From the NCBI GenBank assembly GCA_902582845.1, contig CACHTQ010000003.1:62001-126000 (forward strand): DNA of 64,000 nt, read 5' to 3'. The translations under genes were made by a program, and so were the position numbers. Below, piece by piece: positions 18,735 to 27,729 of the stretch. Numbering within the stretch: the first letter of the stretch is position 1; each line of letters opens with the position of its first letter. A model generated the notes under the pieces. It was not told where the DNA came from, searched no databases, and saw only the letters and a program-made list of their open reading frames with translations. The DNA is from an uncultured Pelagibacteraceae bacterium (lineage in GTDB: Bacteria; Pseudomonadota; Alphaproteobacteria; Pelagibacterales; Pelagibacteraceae).

Positions 18735-19715
18735 TTAGGCTGATTTTTCCAAAATCATATCGTTTAATATTAGATTGGAAATCTGAGGGTTTTTTTTGAT
18801 CAATCTTTCAGTATCATTTACCTCAACAATAAATTTATCAATATCATCGACTTTCCATTTCTTAATTTGTTGTTTAATCAAATCTTTATCTTTCCAAAAT
18901 ATTGGTGGTCTAAATGAGTTAATAGTCTTTTCTAAGTTGTTGTTTTCATCAAGATTTATTCTTAATTTTCTTAATCTTTTTAATTTATATAAAAAAGTTT
19001 TTAATATTAAAATGTTATCTTCACTTGATGGGATGTTTTCATTGAGAATATTTAAAGTTTTTTTTCTATTTTTATTTAAACAATTATCAGCCAATTCTGA
19101 TGCACTATAATTTTCACTTAGATTTGTTAATTTTAAAATGTCATCTGTTTCAAGTTTTTTTTTGTTTTTGCTTAAAGTGATAATTTTCTCTAATTCATTT
19201 TTAAGGTTAATTCTATCTCCTTGAGATCTTTCTATAATAAGATTTAAATTTTCTTGTGATAGATTTATTTTATTATCATTTAAAATTTTTTTCCCTATTG
19301 TGATGAGTGTTTGGATTGTGTCTTCATAAAAAGGGACTATTAGAATTTCTTTATTCTTTTCGAAGAAATTCCGTATTTTAGATTTTTTATCTAGTTTTTT
19401 GGCTAGTAGAATTATTTTAATTTCTGAAATATTTGAGTCTATGGTTTCCTCTATTAATTCTAAAATTTTATCAGTAACATCATAGATTAAAATTAGTTTT
19501 TCGTTTTCAAAGAAAGATTTTGAGTATATCTGATCAAAAAAAGGGTGCTTATTCTGAATTATATCTTTTTCGTAATATTTGAAGGTGTTTTCTTTTGTAT
19601 AACTATTAAAATTGGATTTTATTATATCCTCCTTTTGACCTTCATTTTCTCCATAAAATAAAAAAAAATTTACCTTTTTTTTATATTTATTTATTTCGAA
19701 AAATTTAGAGATCAT
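18735..19715 (-). CDS. holA: DNA polymerase III delta subunit (clamp loader)
   Basis: HolA opens the sliding clamp during loading. The protein shows the delta pattern: KVNFFLFYGENEGQKEDII at the N-terminus, an AAA+-like fold without an intact P-loop, and YSASELADNCLNKNRKKTLNIL in the collar region. The track starts at a TTG at 19721; I prefer the ATG at 19715, giving MISKFFEINKYKKK and 326 residues. It still overlaps lptE by 11 bases. The order leuS-lptE-holA beside parB is conserved in Alphaproteobacteria, which supports the identification. Confidence 0.88.
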   Translation of the reverse strand: MISKFFEINKYKKKVNFFLFYGENEGQKEDIIKSNFNSYTKENTFKYYEKDIIQNKHPFFDQIYSKSFFENEKLILIYDVTDKILELIEETIDSNISEIKIILLAKKLDKKSKIRNFFEKNKEILIVPFYEDTIQTLITIGKKILNDNKINLSQENLNLIIERSQGDRINLKNELEKIITLSKNKKKLETDDILKLTNLSENYSASELADNCLNKNRKKTLNILNENIPSSEDNILILKTFLYKLKRLRKLRINLDENNNLEKTINSFRPPIFWKDKDLIKQQIKKWKVDDIDKFIVEVNDTERLIKKNPQISNLILNDMILEKSA

Positions 19716-20175
19716 TTCCAACCATATTAAAAAAAATATTCATATCTTGTAGAATTTTAAAAATCATATTTTTTTCAACATTGCTTATATATTGATCTAA
19801 TTCAAATTTATTATCCATAGACTCAAATGTTGTCTCTCTCATAAATTTTTTTTCAAAATTCTTATTATTTGTTTTATTTTCTAAATTCAATTTTAATTCT
19901 ATAATCAGCTTGAAACTTGATGGATCACCCTTTTTATCTTTCGAGGCTATCTCTTGTCTTTTTGATGTAATGAAAACAGCATCAAAAACATTACTTGCTT
20001 CATTATTTCTATATTTTTCTAAATTTTTTTCTATTTGTCTGCCAATTTTTTTTTCCCCAGAATAAACAATTGTATCCAGTCCAAAATTTAATTTTTGGTC
20101 TACTTTATAAATTGGAGCATAACCACAACCATATAAAAATAAAAAAATTAGAAAATATTTTATGTTTTTGATCAT
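19705..20175 (-). CDS. lptE: LPS-assembly lipoprotein LptE
   Basis: LptE is the lipoprotein plug of the LptD outer-membrane translocon for lipopolysaccharide. The lipobox is FLYGCGYAPIYK, with the lipidated Cys at residue 17 after a short hydrophobic signal. The rest of the 156-residue protein is poorly conserved but shows the LptE-like length and strand pattern (DTIVYSGEKKIGRQIEKNLEKY). The assignment rests partly on position between leuS and holA, where alphaproteobacterial lptE is found. It touches leuS by one base. Confidence 0.8.
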   Translation of the reverse strand: MIKNIKYFLIFLFLYGCGYAPIYKVDQKLNFGLDTIVYSGEKKIGRQIEKNLEKYRNNEASNVFDAVFITSKRQEIASKDKKGDPSSFKLIIELKLNLENKTNNKNFEKKFMRETTFESMDNKFELDQYISNVEKNMIFKILQDMNIFFNMVGNDL

Positions 20176-22715
20176 TATTGAATAATAAAGTTAATTAATT
20201 TATTTTCTATATAAATTGTTTTAATAACTTTCTTATTATGCAAATATTTCTTTATTTGTTCATCATTTTTAATGCTATTGATTATTGTTTCTTTATCAAT
20301 TGACCTGTTAATTGGAAAAACCTTTCTTTTTTTTCCATTTATTTGAGTGACGATTTGAAATGTTTCTTCCTCTAGATATTTTTTATTTACAGTTGGCCAT
20401 TTAATTTTATTCACTGGTTGGTTTAATTTTTCAAGACATTCATTAGAAAAATGAGGAATTATTGGATTAATTATTTCTAAAATATTTATATAATTGTTTA
20501 AAAAATTGCTCCCCCAATCTTCTTTCACTATTTGCTTATTATAAAATGTATAAATTTTATAAATTGATGCGATAACTACATTGAAACCAAATTTATTTAA
20601 ATCATAGTCAAATTTATTTATAATTTGGTTCGTAAATTTTTCTAAATCCTCATCAAATTTTTTAAATTGTTTTTTATTAGATATTATCTTCTCGTTTAGA
20701 ACCCATAATTTTTGTAAAAACTTGTAACTCGCTGAAATACCAGTATCTGACCATTGTACATCTTTTTCAGGCGGACTGTCAGATAAGATAAATAATCTGA
20801 CTGCATCTGCTCCATACAATTTTATGATTTTTTCGGGATCGATAGTATTCTTTTTTGATTTTGACATGGACTCTGAAGGACCAACAATTATTTTTTTTGA
20901 AAAATCTTTGCTAAGATAATAATTTTTCCCATCATCACTTAAAACATCTTCTGGGTAAACCCAATTATTATCCTCATCTTTAAAAGTTTGGTGACAAACC
21001 ATTCCTTGGGTGAATAAACCATCAAATGGCTCTTTTAAGCTAGTTTCTTTGTTATTTAAACTTATAGCTCTCATAAAAAAACGTGAATAAAGAAGATGTA
21101 GTATTGCATGTTCAACACCACCAATATATTGATCCACTGGCATCCAATAATCTATTTCATTAGTTTCAAACGGTTTGTTTGAATTTTTAGCTGAGCAAAA
21201 CCTTAAAAAATACCAAGACGAGTCAACAAAAGTATCCAAAGTATCAGTTTCTCTTCTACAAATTTTTCCATCAATTTTTACTTCCTGCCAGCTTTTATGA
21301 GCGTCTAAGGGATTACCATTAGTGTTAAGTTCAATAGATTCAGGAAGTTTAACAGGTAAGTCTTTCTCAGGTATCTTAACAACATTATTATTTTCATCAT
21401 AAGCTATTGGTATAGGACATCCCCAGTACCTTTGCCTTGAAATTCCCCAGTCTTTCAATCTATAATTAGTTTTTTTCTTTCCTAAATTCTTTTCCTCTAA
21501 AACTTTTATCGTTTGATTAATCGATTCTCCTGGCACCAATAGACCGTTTAGAAATTTTGAATTTATAATTATTCCTGGTCCAGTATAGGCTTCTTTTTGA
21601 ACTTCATAATTATCATCTTCACTTTGGGGTTTGACTACTGTTTTAATTTGAAGATTATATTTTTTTGCAAAATCATAATCTCTTTGATCATGAGCTGGAC
21701 AACCAAAAACTGCTCCAAATCCATAATCCATCAAAACAAAATTAGCAAAATAAACTGGAACTTTTGACTCATTATCTAATGGATTAATTGCTTCTAGATT
21801 AGTTTTAAAACCTATTTTTGTTGCTTGAGCTATAGATTCTTCAGTAGTACCTGTTTTAGAGCATTCCTTTTTAAATGTAATAAAATCCTCATTTTTTTCG
21901 TAATATTTAGATATAGGATGATCAACTGACAAAGCTAGAAAAGAAAATCCAAATAAAGTATCTGGTCTAGTAGTGTAACATTTAATTGATTTTACTTTTT
22001 CAGAACCTGTAATTTTAAAATCAATTTCGCAGCCAAAAGATTTTCCAATCCAGTTTTTTTGCATTACTTTTACTTTATTAGGCCAAGAGTTTAATTTATT
22101 AAGTTCATTTAAAAGATCTTCTGAAAAATGGGAAATCTTAAAAAACCATTGATTTAATTTTTTTCTTTCGACTACAGCACCAGATCGCCATCCTTTGCCG
22201 TCGATTACTTGCTCATTTGCAAGGACTGTTTTATCTATTGGATCCCAATTTACATAGCTTTCTTTTCTGTAAACAAGACCTTTATCGTAAAGGTCTAAAA
22301 AAATTTTCTGTTGATGTTTATAATATTCTGGAGAACATGTTGAAATCTCACGATCCCAATCAACTGAAAGACCTAACATTTTTAGCTGAGATTTCATTAT
22401 TTCAATATTTTTCTCAGTCCATTCTTTTGGATTTAAATTATTTTGTTTTGCAGCATTTTCAGCTGGCATTCCAAATGAGTCCCACCCCATTGGATGAAGA
22501 ACATTATATCCTTTCATGGATTTAAATCGTGAGAGCACATCACCAATTGTATAATTCCTTACATGCCCCATATGAATTTTACCAGATGGGTACGGAAACA
22601 TTTCTAAACAATAAAACTTCTTTTTATTTTTATCAATTTCAGATTTAAAAGTTTTTTCTTTTAACCAGTACTTTTGCCACTTATCTTCTGCTAACTTGAA
22701 ATTATATCTTTCCAC
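20175..22715 (-). CDS. leuS: Leucyl-tRNA synthetase
   Basis: LeuS charges tRNA-Leu. The HIGH motif is [21 protein letters not shown] near residue 40 and the KMSKS motif is [14 protein letters not shown] near residue 620. The editing domain contains [20 protein letters not shown] and the [13 protein letters not shown] signature. [15 protein letters not shown] precedes the KMSKS loop. The length of 846 residues is normal. The start codon is GTG at 22715. It follows the DUF3576 gene by 15 bases and runs into lptE. Confidence 0.97.
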   Translation of the reverse strand: MERYNFKLAEDKWQKYWLKEKTFKSEIDKNKKKFYCLEMFPYPSGKIHMGHVRNYTIGDVLSRFKSMKGYNVLHPMGWDSFGMPAENAAKQNNLNPKEWTEKNIEIMKSQLKMLGLSVDWDREISTCSPEYYKHQQKIFLDLYDKGLVYRKESYVNWDPIDKTVLANEQVIDGKGWRSGAVVERKKLNQWFFKISHFSEDLLNELNKLNSWPNKVKVMQKNWIGKSFGCEIDFKITGSEKVKSIKCYTTRPDTLFGFSFLALSVDHPISKYYEKNEDFITFKKECSKTGTTEESIAQATKIGFKTNLEAINPLDNESKVPVYFANFVLMDYGFGAVFGCPAHDQRDYDFAKKYNLQIKTVVKPQSEDDNYEVQKEAYTGPGIIINSKFLNGLLVPGESINQTIKVLEEKNLGKKKTNYRLKDWGISRQRYWGCPIPIAYDENNNVVKIPEKDLPVKLPESIELNTNGNPLDAHKSWQEVKIDGKICRRETDTLDTFVDSSWYFLRFCSAKNSNKPFETNEIDYWMPVDQYIGGVEHAILHLLYSRFFMRAISLNNKETSLKEPFDGLFTQGMVCHQTFKDEDNNWVYPEDVLSDDGKNYYLSKDFSKKIIVGPSESMSKSKKNTIDPEKIIKLYGADAVRLFILSDSPPEKDVQWSDTGISASYKFLQKLWVLNEKIISNKKQFKKFDEDLEKFTNQIINKFDYDLNKFGFNVVIASIYKIYTFYNKQIVKEDWGSNFLNNYINILEIINPIIPHFSNECLEKLNQPVNKIKWPTVNKKYLEEETFQIVTQINGKKRKVFPINRSIDKETIINSIKNDEQIKKYLHNKKVIKTIYIENKLINFIIQ

Positions 22716-22730
22716 AGTTTTTTGGATTAT

Positions 22731-23327
22731 TTATTTTTTCTTATTTTCTCTATTTTTTCTTTTGGTATTACCATCACCTACTACGTAAGGATTTTCTTTT
22801 TTATATTTTTCAACAATTTCTTTTTGGTACTTTGTAGCTTTCTTAAGTATATTTAAATTAAGATCAGCTACTAGATCAGTATTATTTTTACTAACTGAAC
22901 AATTAGTTAAATTCTCCGAGCATTTTTTTAAAAATATATTTATATCTAAAGCATCAGATCTAATTTCATTTGTTAAAAATCTTACAGAAATTTTTACTGA
23001 TTCAGTCGGTGTGCTATTTTCACTATACCAATCGGTAACAACTATACCCCCACTGTAGTTTGCAGATACTAAAGGCATAAAATCTAAGGTGTCTAATGTA
23101 GCTCGCCAAAGAGGATTTGAGCTTGCAAATTCATAATTTGTTCCTTTTTTCACTTGGTTCATAAGCCTGAAACCTTTTCCCTCCTCCATGTTTTTTTGAA
23201 CTCTGTCTCTTACATTTGTTGGGACATCTTTTGCGCTTACTTTTTTGTATTTAAAAGGACCGCATGCACTTTGAGCAAGTAAAACTATAATTGAGAATAA
23301 AATTACAATATATTTTTTTGAAAACAT
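22731..23327 (-). CDS. DUF3576 lipoprotein
   Basis: The 198-residue protein has a signal peptide with lipobox LAQSACGPFKYKK, so the mature form starts at Cys22. The body contains LWRATLDTLDFMPLVSANYSGGIVVTDWYS, the characteristic DUF3576 pattern, and ends in a charged, lysine-rich tail. The family is found mainly in Alphaproteobacteria and its function is unknown to me. It heads the DUF3576-leuS-lptE-holA operon, so a role near outer-membrane assembly with LptE is a reasonable inference but not shown. Confidence 0.85.
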   Translation of the reverse strand: MFSKKYIVILFSIIVLLAQSACGPFKYKKVSAKDVPTNVRDRVQKNMEEGKGFRLMNQVKKGTNYEFASSNPLWRATLDTLDFMPLVSANYSGGIVVTDWYSENSTPTESVKISVRFLTNEIRSDALDINIFLKKCSENLTNCSVSKNNTDLVADLNLNILKKATKYQKEIVEKYKKENPYVVGDGNTKRKNRENKKK

Positions 23328-23516
23328 GTATTTAACTTAAAAAATATAAGTATTTAACACAATTTATCATGTTTAAAATTAGAATATCTCGAGATCAAAA
23401 AAAGCACCAAAATAGGCTCTAAAAGTGATGTAAAAATGCAACACAATTATAAATTTTAGCCAAAATAACTAAAATTATCTAAGATATCCATTAATTTTTG
23501 CTAGAACAACCCTGTT

Positions 23517-23540
23517 TATAATTAATTATAAAAAGGAGTA
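23517..23540 (+). promoter_or_regulatory. Porin gene -10 element and strong ribosome binding site
   Basis: TATAAT at 23517-23522 is a perfect -10 hexamer. About 10 bases on, AAAAAGGAG precedes ATG at 23544 with ideal spacing, the strongest Shine-Dalgarno sequence seen in the window. No clear -35 lies at 16-18 bases, only T-rich sequence. The rest of the 216-base gap 23328-23543 is AT-rich and holds no ORF. Confidence 0.55.
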
Positions 23541-23543
23541 AAT

Positions 23544-24494
23544 ATGAACAAACTAACAAAAGTAGGTTTAACTGCTTTAGCTACTTCACTTGTTGCAACA
23601 GCATCTTATGCTGGTGAGCTAAGTGTTTCAGGTAGCGCGTCGTTAACTTATACTGGTCTAGACACTAACTCGGACACAAATCCATGGGCAATGGGTGACA
23701 GTATTAAGTTTAGCGGAAGTGGTGACCTAGATAACGGTATGAGCGTATCTGTTTACTACGAAATAGATGGTGCTAGTTCTGGTCACAAAGTTTATGATGA
23801 CTACAACTTAAAACTTGGTATGGGTGATATGGGTACATTGTCATTCTCAGGTGCTTCATCAAGTTCGAGCGGAGTAGACTCTGTTAAAGATATCGTTCCA
23901 AAAGCATATACGCCAGTATACGAAGCTGCTAACGAGTCAACAGGTGCTGCTGATAATGGTTTACTTGATACTTCAGGTAACACCCAAACAGGTCAGTGGG
24001 GTTACGATGTAAGTGCTGCAGGTTTTGATTTATCTGTATCTTACAACGCACACCCAGCTGCAGGTGCAACTGCTGAAACAGGTTACTCTGTTTCTTACGG
24101 TGGCCTAATGGATGGTTTAACACTAGTTTATGGTATTTTCGATGATGGTGACGTCGCTGAGAATGACACTGTTGGTGTTAAATACACTATGGGTTCATTG
24201 ACAGCTGCTATTCAGTCAACTAACGTAGACTACGAAGCAACAGCTTCAACAGACCAAGATGCTACTCACATGGGTATCTCTATGGCGATCAACGATGATC
24301 TAACTGTATCAGCAGGTAGACAAGAAGTTGAGTTTGATGGTGTTGGAGAAGATGAAGTTAACACAGGTTTACAAGCGTCGTACACTATGGGTTCAATTTC
24401 TACTTCAGTAGCTTTAAACAAAGTTGAAAGTGCTGGTGGAGTTGCAGACAGAGATGCAGAAGCATCGATTTTTGTAGCATCATTTGCATTCTAA
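23544..24494 (+). CDS. Outer-membrane porin
   Basis: The 316-residue protein has a clear signal peptide, MNKLTKVGLTALATSLVATASYAGE, cut after AYA-like SYA. The mature part consists of alternating strands such as GELSVSGSASLTYTG, DNGMSVSVYYEIDG and SISTSVALNKVES, and it ends in the aromatic ..FVASFAF, the BamA recognition end. This is the general Gram-negative porin pattern. It is acidic and has no nearby partner genes. Codon choice favours AAC, TAC, TTC and GGT more than neighbouring genes do. With the strong RBS and terminator this suggests very high expression. Confidence 0.9.
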   Translation: MNKLTKVGLTALATSLVATASYAGELSVSGSASLTYTGLDTNSDTNPWAMGDSIKFSGSGDLDNGMSVSVYYEIDGASSGHKVYDDYNLKLGMGDMGTLSFSGASSSSSGVDSVKDIVPKAYTPVYEAANESTGAADNGLLDTSGNTQTGQWGYDVSAAGFDLSVSYNAHPAAGATAETGYSVSYGGLMDGLTLVYGIFDDGDVAENDTVGVKYTMGSLTAAIQSTNVDYEATASTDQDATHMGISMAINDDLTVSAGRQEVEFDGVGEDEVNTGLQASYTMGSISTSVALNKVESAGGVADRDAEASIFVASFAF

Positions 24495-24516
24495 TTACTT
24501 AGAAGTTTAATTATTT

Positions 24517-24546
24517 AAAAGGCCCCTTTTAAGGGGCCTTTTTTTT
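24517..24546 (+). terminator. Intrinsic terminator of the porin gene
   Basis: AAAAGGCCCC, a TTTTAA loop and GGGGCCTTTT form a 10-base-pair stem that runs into a T tract. The stem is almost symmetric (A run on the left, T run on the right), so it may also end the convergent thiE-like transcript, whose stop codon lies at 24545. Confidence 0.93.
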
Positions 24547-25078
24547 ATTCGAAATATGAAATACCAGCAAAACCGTAGGGTTTAATAAACTTAAGTTTTT
24601 TTAAATTTTCTCTATTAATTCCACCCAACGCTACATCTTTCATAAAAATTGTTTTTTTTAGGTTAAGATATTTATAAAGATATAATCTTTGATTTTTTTT
24701 GTCTTTAAATATTGGTGATAAAAAAATTTTATCAACGCCTTGAAGCTTTTTGATTTTAATTTCTTTCATATTATGGGCTGAGCCTAGAATTTCAAATTTT
24801 TTTTTGCAAGTTATTGGTCTAAGTATTAAGTCTTTATTGGTGGATGAAATATATAACCCATCCACATCAAGTTTGATTGCTAATTTTAAATCATTTCTTA
24901 GATAAAGTTTTCTTTGGTGTTTTTTACAAAAATCACGCAATTCAACCAAACTTTTTAGTGATGTTTGATTATCTTTATTTCTCCAAATAAAAGATATACT
25001 TTGATCTAAATTAATTAAATGAGAATAATCAAACTTGTTTAAAAAATAAAATTTTTTATAATTATTATAATGCATCAT
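24545..25078 (-). CDS. ThiE/TenI-like thiamine phosphate synthase family protein, divergent
   Basis: The 177-residue chain keeps the outline of the ThiE TIM barrel: LDVDGLYISSTNKD, then EILGSAHNMKEIKIKKLQGVDKIFLSPIFKDKK and a C-terminal VALGGINRENLKKLKFIKPYGFAGISYF. In ThiE these blocks bind the pyrimidine pyrophosphate and the thiazole phosphate. Several usual residues are changed, for example the GQEDxP loop is absent, so it may not be a genuine thiamine phosphate synthase. The track start is a TTG at 25084; the ATG at 25078 or 25075 is preferred. The 5' end overlaps divergent yggS. Confidence 0.65.
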   Translation of the reverse strand: MMHYNNYKKFYFLNKFDYSHLINLDQSISFIWRNKDNQTSLKSLVELRDFCKKHQRKLYLRNDLKLAIKLDVDGLYISSTNKDLILRPITCKKKFEILGSAHNMKEIKIKKLQGVDKIFLSPIFKDKKNQRLYLYKYLNLKKTIFMKDVALGGINRENLKKLKFIKPYGFAGISYFE

Positions 25079-25735
25079 ACACAAACTAACTTAATAGAAA
25101 TTAAAGAGAAAATTAAGGCTAAAATTGATGAATTATCTTTACATGAATATGATCCAAAAATTATTGCAGTTTCAAAAACTTTCTCAGAGAAAGATATATT
25201 GCCATTAATTGATTATGGTCATTGTGAATTCGGGGAAAACAAAGTCCAAGAGGCACTAAATAAATGGTCACCTATTAAAAAAAGAAATCAAAATTTAAAA
25301 TTGCATATGCTTGGTAAGTTACAATCTAACAAAGTTAAAAATGCGGTCGAGATATTTGATTATATACACTCTTTAGATAGTTTAAAGCTTGCTAGTAAAA
25401 TTTCAGACGAAATAAACAAAAAATCAAAAAAAATAAAGATTTTCATTCAAATCAACTTGGGTGCAGAGACACAAAAATCTGGTATCGCCCCATCAGATTT
25501 AGAGGCTTTTTATGAGAAATGTCTATTATTTAAATTAGACATAATAGGAACAATGTGTATTCCCCCGGAAAATTTAGATCCAAAGCCTTTTTTTAAGGAT
25601 CTTTTGCAGTTAAATAAAAAATTAAAGCTTTCAGAAATAAGCATGGGAATGACAAATGATTTTTTAGATGCAATAGAGTATCAATCAACGTATTTAAGAA
25701 TCGGTCAAGGAATTTTCGGAAAAAGAACTATGTAA
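25070..25735 (+). CDS. YggS family pyridoxal-phosphate homeostasis protein
   Basis: The 221-residue protein is a single-domain PLP-binding barrel (YggS/PROSC type), which buffers free pyridoxal phosphate and has no known catalysis. The PLP lysine is in IIAVSKTFSEKDI near residue 36. FGENKVQEALNKW and LHMLGKLQSNKVKNAVEIFDYIHSLD are strong signatures, and LRIGQGIFG closes the phosphate site. Its start ATG lies in the palindrome ATGCAT, shared with the divergent thiE-like gene. The 3' end overlaps the convergent L,D-transpeptidase gene by eight bases. Confidence 0.93.
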   Translation: MHHTQTNLIEIKEKIKAKIDELSLHEYDPKIIAVSKTFSEKDILPLIDYGHCEFGENKVQEALNKWSPIKKRNQNLKLHMLGKLQSNKVKNAVEIFDYIHSLDSLKLASKISDEINKKSKKIKIFIQINLGAETQKSGIAPSDLEAFYEKCLLFKLDIIGTMCIPPENLDPKPFFKDLLQLNKKLKLSEISMGMTNDFLDAIEYQSTYLRIGQGIFGKRTM

Positions 25736-26225
25736 TTTTAATTTTTGTTTTTTTGTTAATCAATTTAATTAATATAAGGAAATCCTTTTTTGAAAGAGCA
25801 ACACACCCTTTAGTAGGTAAATAATTTTTTGTTAAATGTAAAAATATAGCACTTCCTTGATTTTTAATTACTTTTTTATAATTATGCTTAATTAAAATAA
25901 AAATGTCATATTTATTATCTTTACGATAAAGTTTTTCATGGTTTATCTTAAAATTTTTTTTAATTTTAATTAGTTTATTATAATATTTACTTTTAGGATC
26001 ATCACACCATCCCATATTTTTTTTTATAGTCGTAGTTTGTAGTTTAGAAAGAGGTTTTTCTATTCTATCAGGTCTATAATAAATCTTTCCTAGTTCAAAA
26101 ATACCAGCCGGAGTTTTTAAATCACCCTCTTTTTTATTTCTAGTAAACCCCTTTTTTCCAACAGAGCACTTAAATTTAAATTCATCAATTAAAAGAGTTT
26201 CTTTATTTTTGATTATAATTGTCAT
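25728..26225 (-). CDS. L,D-transpeptidase (YkuD) family protein
   Basis: The 165-residue protein has the YkuD catalytic pattern: GSAIFLHLTKNYLPTKGCVALSKKD, where His and Cys (residues about 136 and 149) form the active site. Upstream, GDLKTPAGIFELG and MGWCDDPKSKYYN match the short LdtA/DUF-type bacterial subfamily. Such enzymes crosslink peptidoglycan or attach proteins to it. No signal peptide is visible, so export is unclear; many short family members share this. It is head-to-head with the wHTH gene, only 11 bases apart. Confidence 0.82.
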   Translation of the reverse strand: MTIIIKNKETLLIDEFKFKCSVGKKGFTRNKKEGDLKTPAGIFELGKIYYRPDRIEKPLSKLQTTTIKKNMGWCDDPKSKYYNKLIKIKKNFKINHEKLYRKDNKYDIFILIKHNYKKVIKNQGSAIFLHLTKNYLPTKGCVALSKKDFLILIKLINKKTKIKIT

Positions 26226-26236
26226 AATTTAAAAAT

Positions 26237-26797
26237 ATGAATTCAAAAGTACTAATTATTTATGAATATCAAATTCTTTTTGGAATATTAGACGAAATTA
26301 AAGAAAATTTAAATTTCAAAATAGTTCAATCAAAAAAAAGCGATTATGATGAAATAAAATTTGATCCTAAAATCAATTATCTAACAATATCAAAAGAAAA
26401 AGTTAAAAATATTGATAGTCTTTTAATTTTAGAAAATACACCAATTAAATTGGAAAAACTCCTTGAAACTATAAATATTAATTTCTTAAAAAAACAGTTT
26501 AGTAACCAATCAAATATAAAGATAGGAAAGTACAATTTAGATTTAAACTCTAGAAAAATATCATTTAAAGATAAAAATTTAGATCTAACAGAAAGAGAAA
26601 CAAGATTGATAATTTTTATAAATGACAAAACAGGTGTTACTGTAAAAGAACTTCAAAAAAATGTTTGGGATTATTCTCCAAGTTTAGAGACTCATACCGT
26701 TGAAACCCATATATATCGACTAAGAAAGAAAATAATGGATATTTTTGGTGATGAAAATTTTATCTTAAACGATAAAAACGGTTACTCGATAAATTGA
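26237..26797 (+). CDS. OmpR/PhoB-type winged-helix regulator with degenerate receiver-like N-terminus
   Basis: Residues about 95-186 form a winged-helix DNA-binding domain: DLTERETRLIIFINDKTGVTVKELQKNVWDYSP, then the recognition helix THTVETHIYRLRKKI and the wing FILNDKNGYSI. The first 85 residues look like a shrunken response-regulator receiver: KVLIIYE at the first strand, but the acidic pair and the phosphoacceptor Asp are missing. This suggests phosphorylation-independent control. The regulated genes are unknown. It diverges from the L,D-transpeptidase gene with 11 bases between starts and converges on the adenosine kinase gene. Confidence 0.78.
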   Translation: MNSKVLIIYEYQILFGILDEIKENLNFKIVQSKKSDYDEIKFDPKINYLTISKEKVKNIDSLLILENTPIKLEKLLETININFLKKQFSNQSNIKIGKYNLDLNSRKISFKDKNLDLTERETRLIIFINDKTGVTVKELQKNVWDYSPSLETHTVETHIYRLRKKIMDIFGDENFILNDKNGYSIN

Positions 26798-26801
26798 AAA
26801 T

Positions 26802-27728
26802 TTAAATTCTTGCACCTATCTTTTGAATAATTTTGGAGGACAATTCAGTTCCTTTCGCTAAAGATTCTTTTATTCCAAAGTTATTAATAACACCATGTAA
26901 GTATCCAGCTGCAAACAGATCACCAGCTCCCGTTAAATCTTTAATTTTTAAATTTGATTGAGCACTAACTTCTTCAACTTTATCTCCTTTGATAGAAATG
27001 GCTCCTTTGTCACCTCTTGTAATAATGATATTCTTTTTAATTTCTTTTGAAAAAGAAATAGCCTCATCAAATGTTTTAGCATTAATCAAAGACAAAATTT
27101 CTTGTTCATTTGCAAAGATAATATCCAATCTATTTTTTACTAAATCTAAAAAATTTGATCTATGTCTTTCTACGCAAAATAAGTCTGATAATGACATAGC
27201 AACTTTTTTTGAGTTCGCAATTGCTTTATCAAAAGCTTTTTTTGGATCACCTTCATCCCACAAATAACCCTCTAAAAAAACCATCTCTGCATTCTTAATA
27301 TCTTCCTCTTTAATATCATTATCATTAATCTTTCCAGCAGTTCCAAGAAATGTGCACATTGTTCTTTCAGAGTCAGGTGTTATTAAAATTAAACAAGATC
27401 CAGTTGGCATTTCTTCTTGTTTTTTTTTATATAAATATTTTACTTTTTCTTTATCTAAACCTTCCTCATATTTTTGGCCTAGTTTATCATCACTTACTTT
27501 TCCAATAAATCCAACGTTATTTCCTAATTGAGAAAGGCCAACGATTGAATTTGCAACTGAGCCACCTGAGATAGTTTCAACAATTTCTAATGAGGAAAGT
27601 AATTCTTTAAATTCTTTCTCATCAATTAATTTCATTGTACTTTTAGCAAGTGAGTGTTTAGTTAAGAAATCATCTGTTACTTTACAAAGTACATCAACAA
27701 TTGCATTTCCAATACCTAGGATTTTCAT
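26802..27728 (-). CDS. PfkB-family carbohydrate kinase, probable adenosine kinase
   Basis: The 308-residue protein is a ribokinase-fold (PfkB) enzyme. The N-terminus KILGIGNAIVDVLCKV, the GGSVANSIVGLSQLG motif near residue 57 and the C-terminal signature DLTGAGDLFAAGYLHG near residue 268, with catalytic Asp, are visible. The pattern with NAIVD and SGGSVANS is that of adenosine kinases, which phosphorylate adenosine to AMP in purine salvage; other sugar specificity is possible. It follows the 2OG oxygenase gene by one base on the same strand. Confidence 0.85.
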   Translation of the reverse strand: MKILGIGNAIVDVLCKVTDDFLTKHSLAKSTMKLIDEKEFKELLSSLEIVETISGGSVANSIVGLSQLGNNVGFIGKVSDDKLGQKYEEGLDKEKVKYLYKKKQEEMPTGSCLILITPDSERTMCTFLGTAGKINDNDIKEEDIKNAEMVFLEGYLWDEGDPKKAFDKAIANSKKVAMSLSDLFCVERHRSNFLDLVKNRLDIIFANEQEILSLINAKTFDEAISFSKEIKKNIIITRGDKGAISIKGDKVEEVSAQSNLKIKDLTGAGDLFAAGYLHGVINNFGIKESLAKGTELSSKIIQKIGARI

Positions 27729-27729
27729 A

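Noticed and set aside
19716-19721. TTG start of holA
   Set aside because: An ATG two codons downstream gives less overlap with lptE and no loss of conserved residues.
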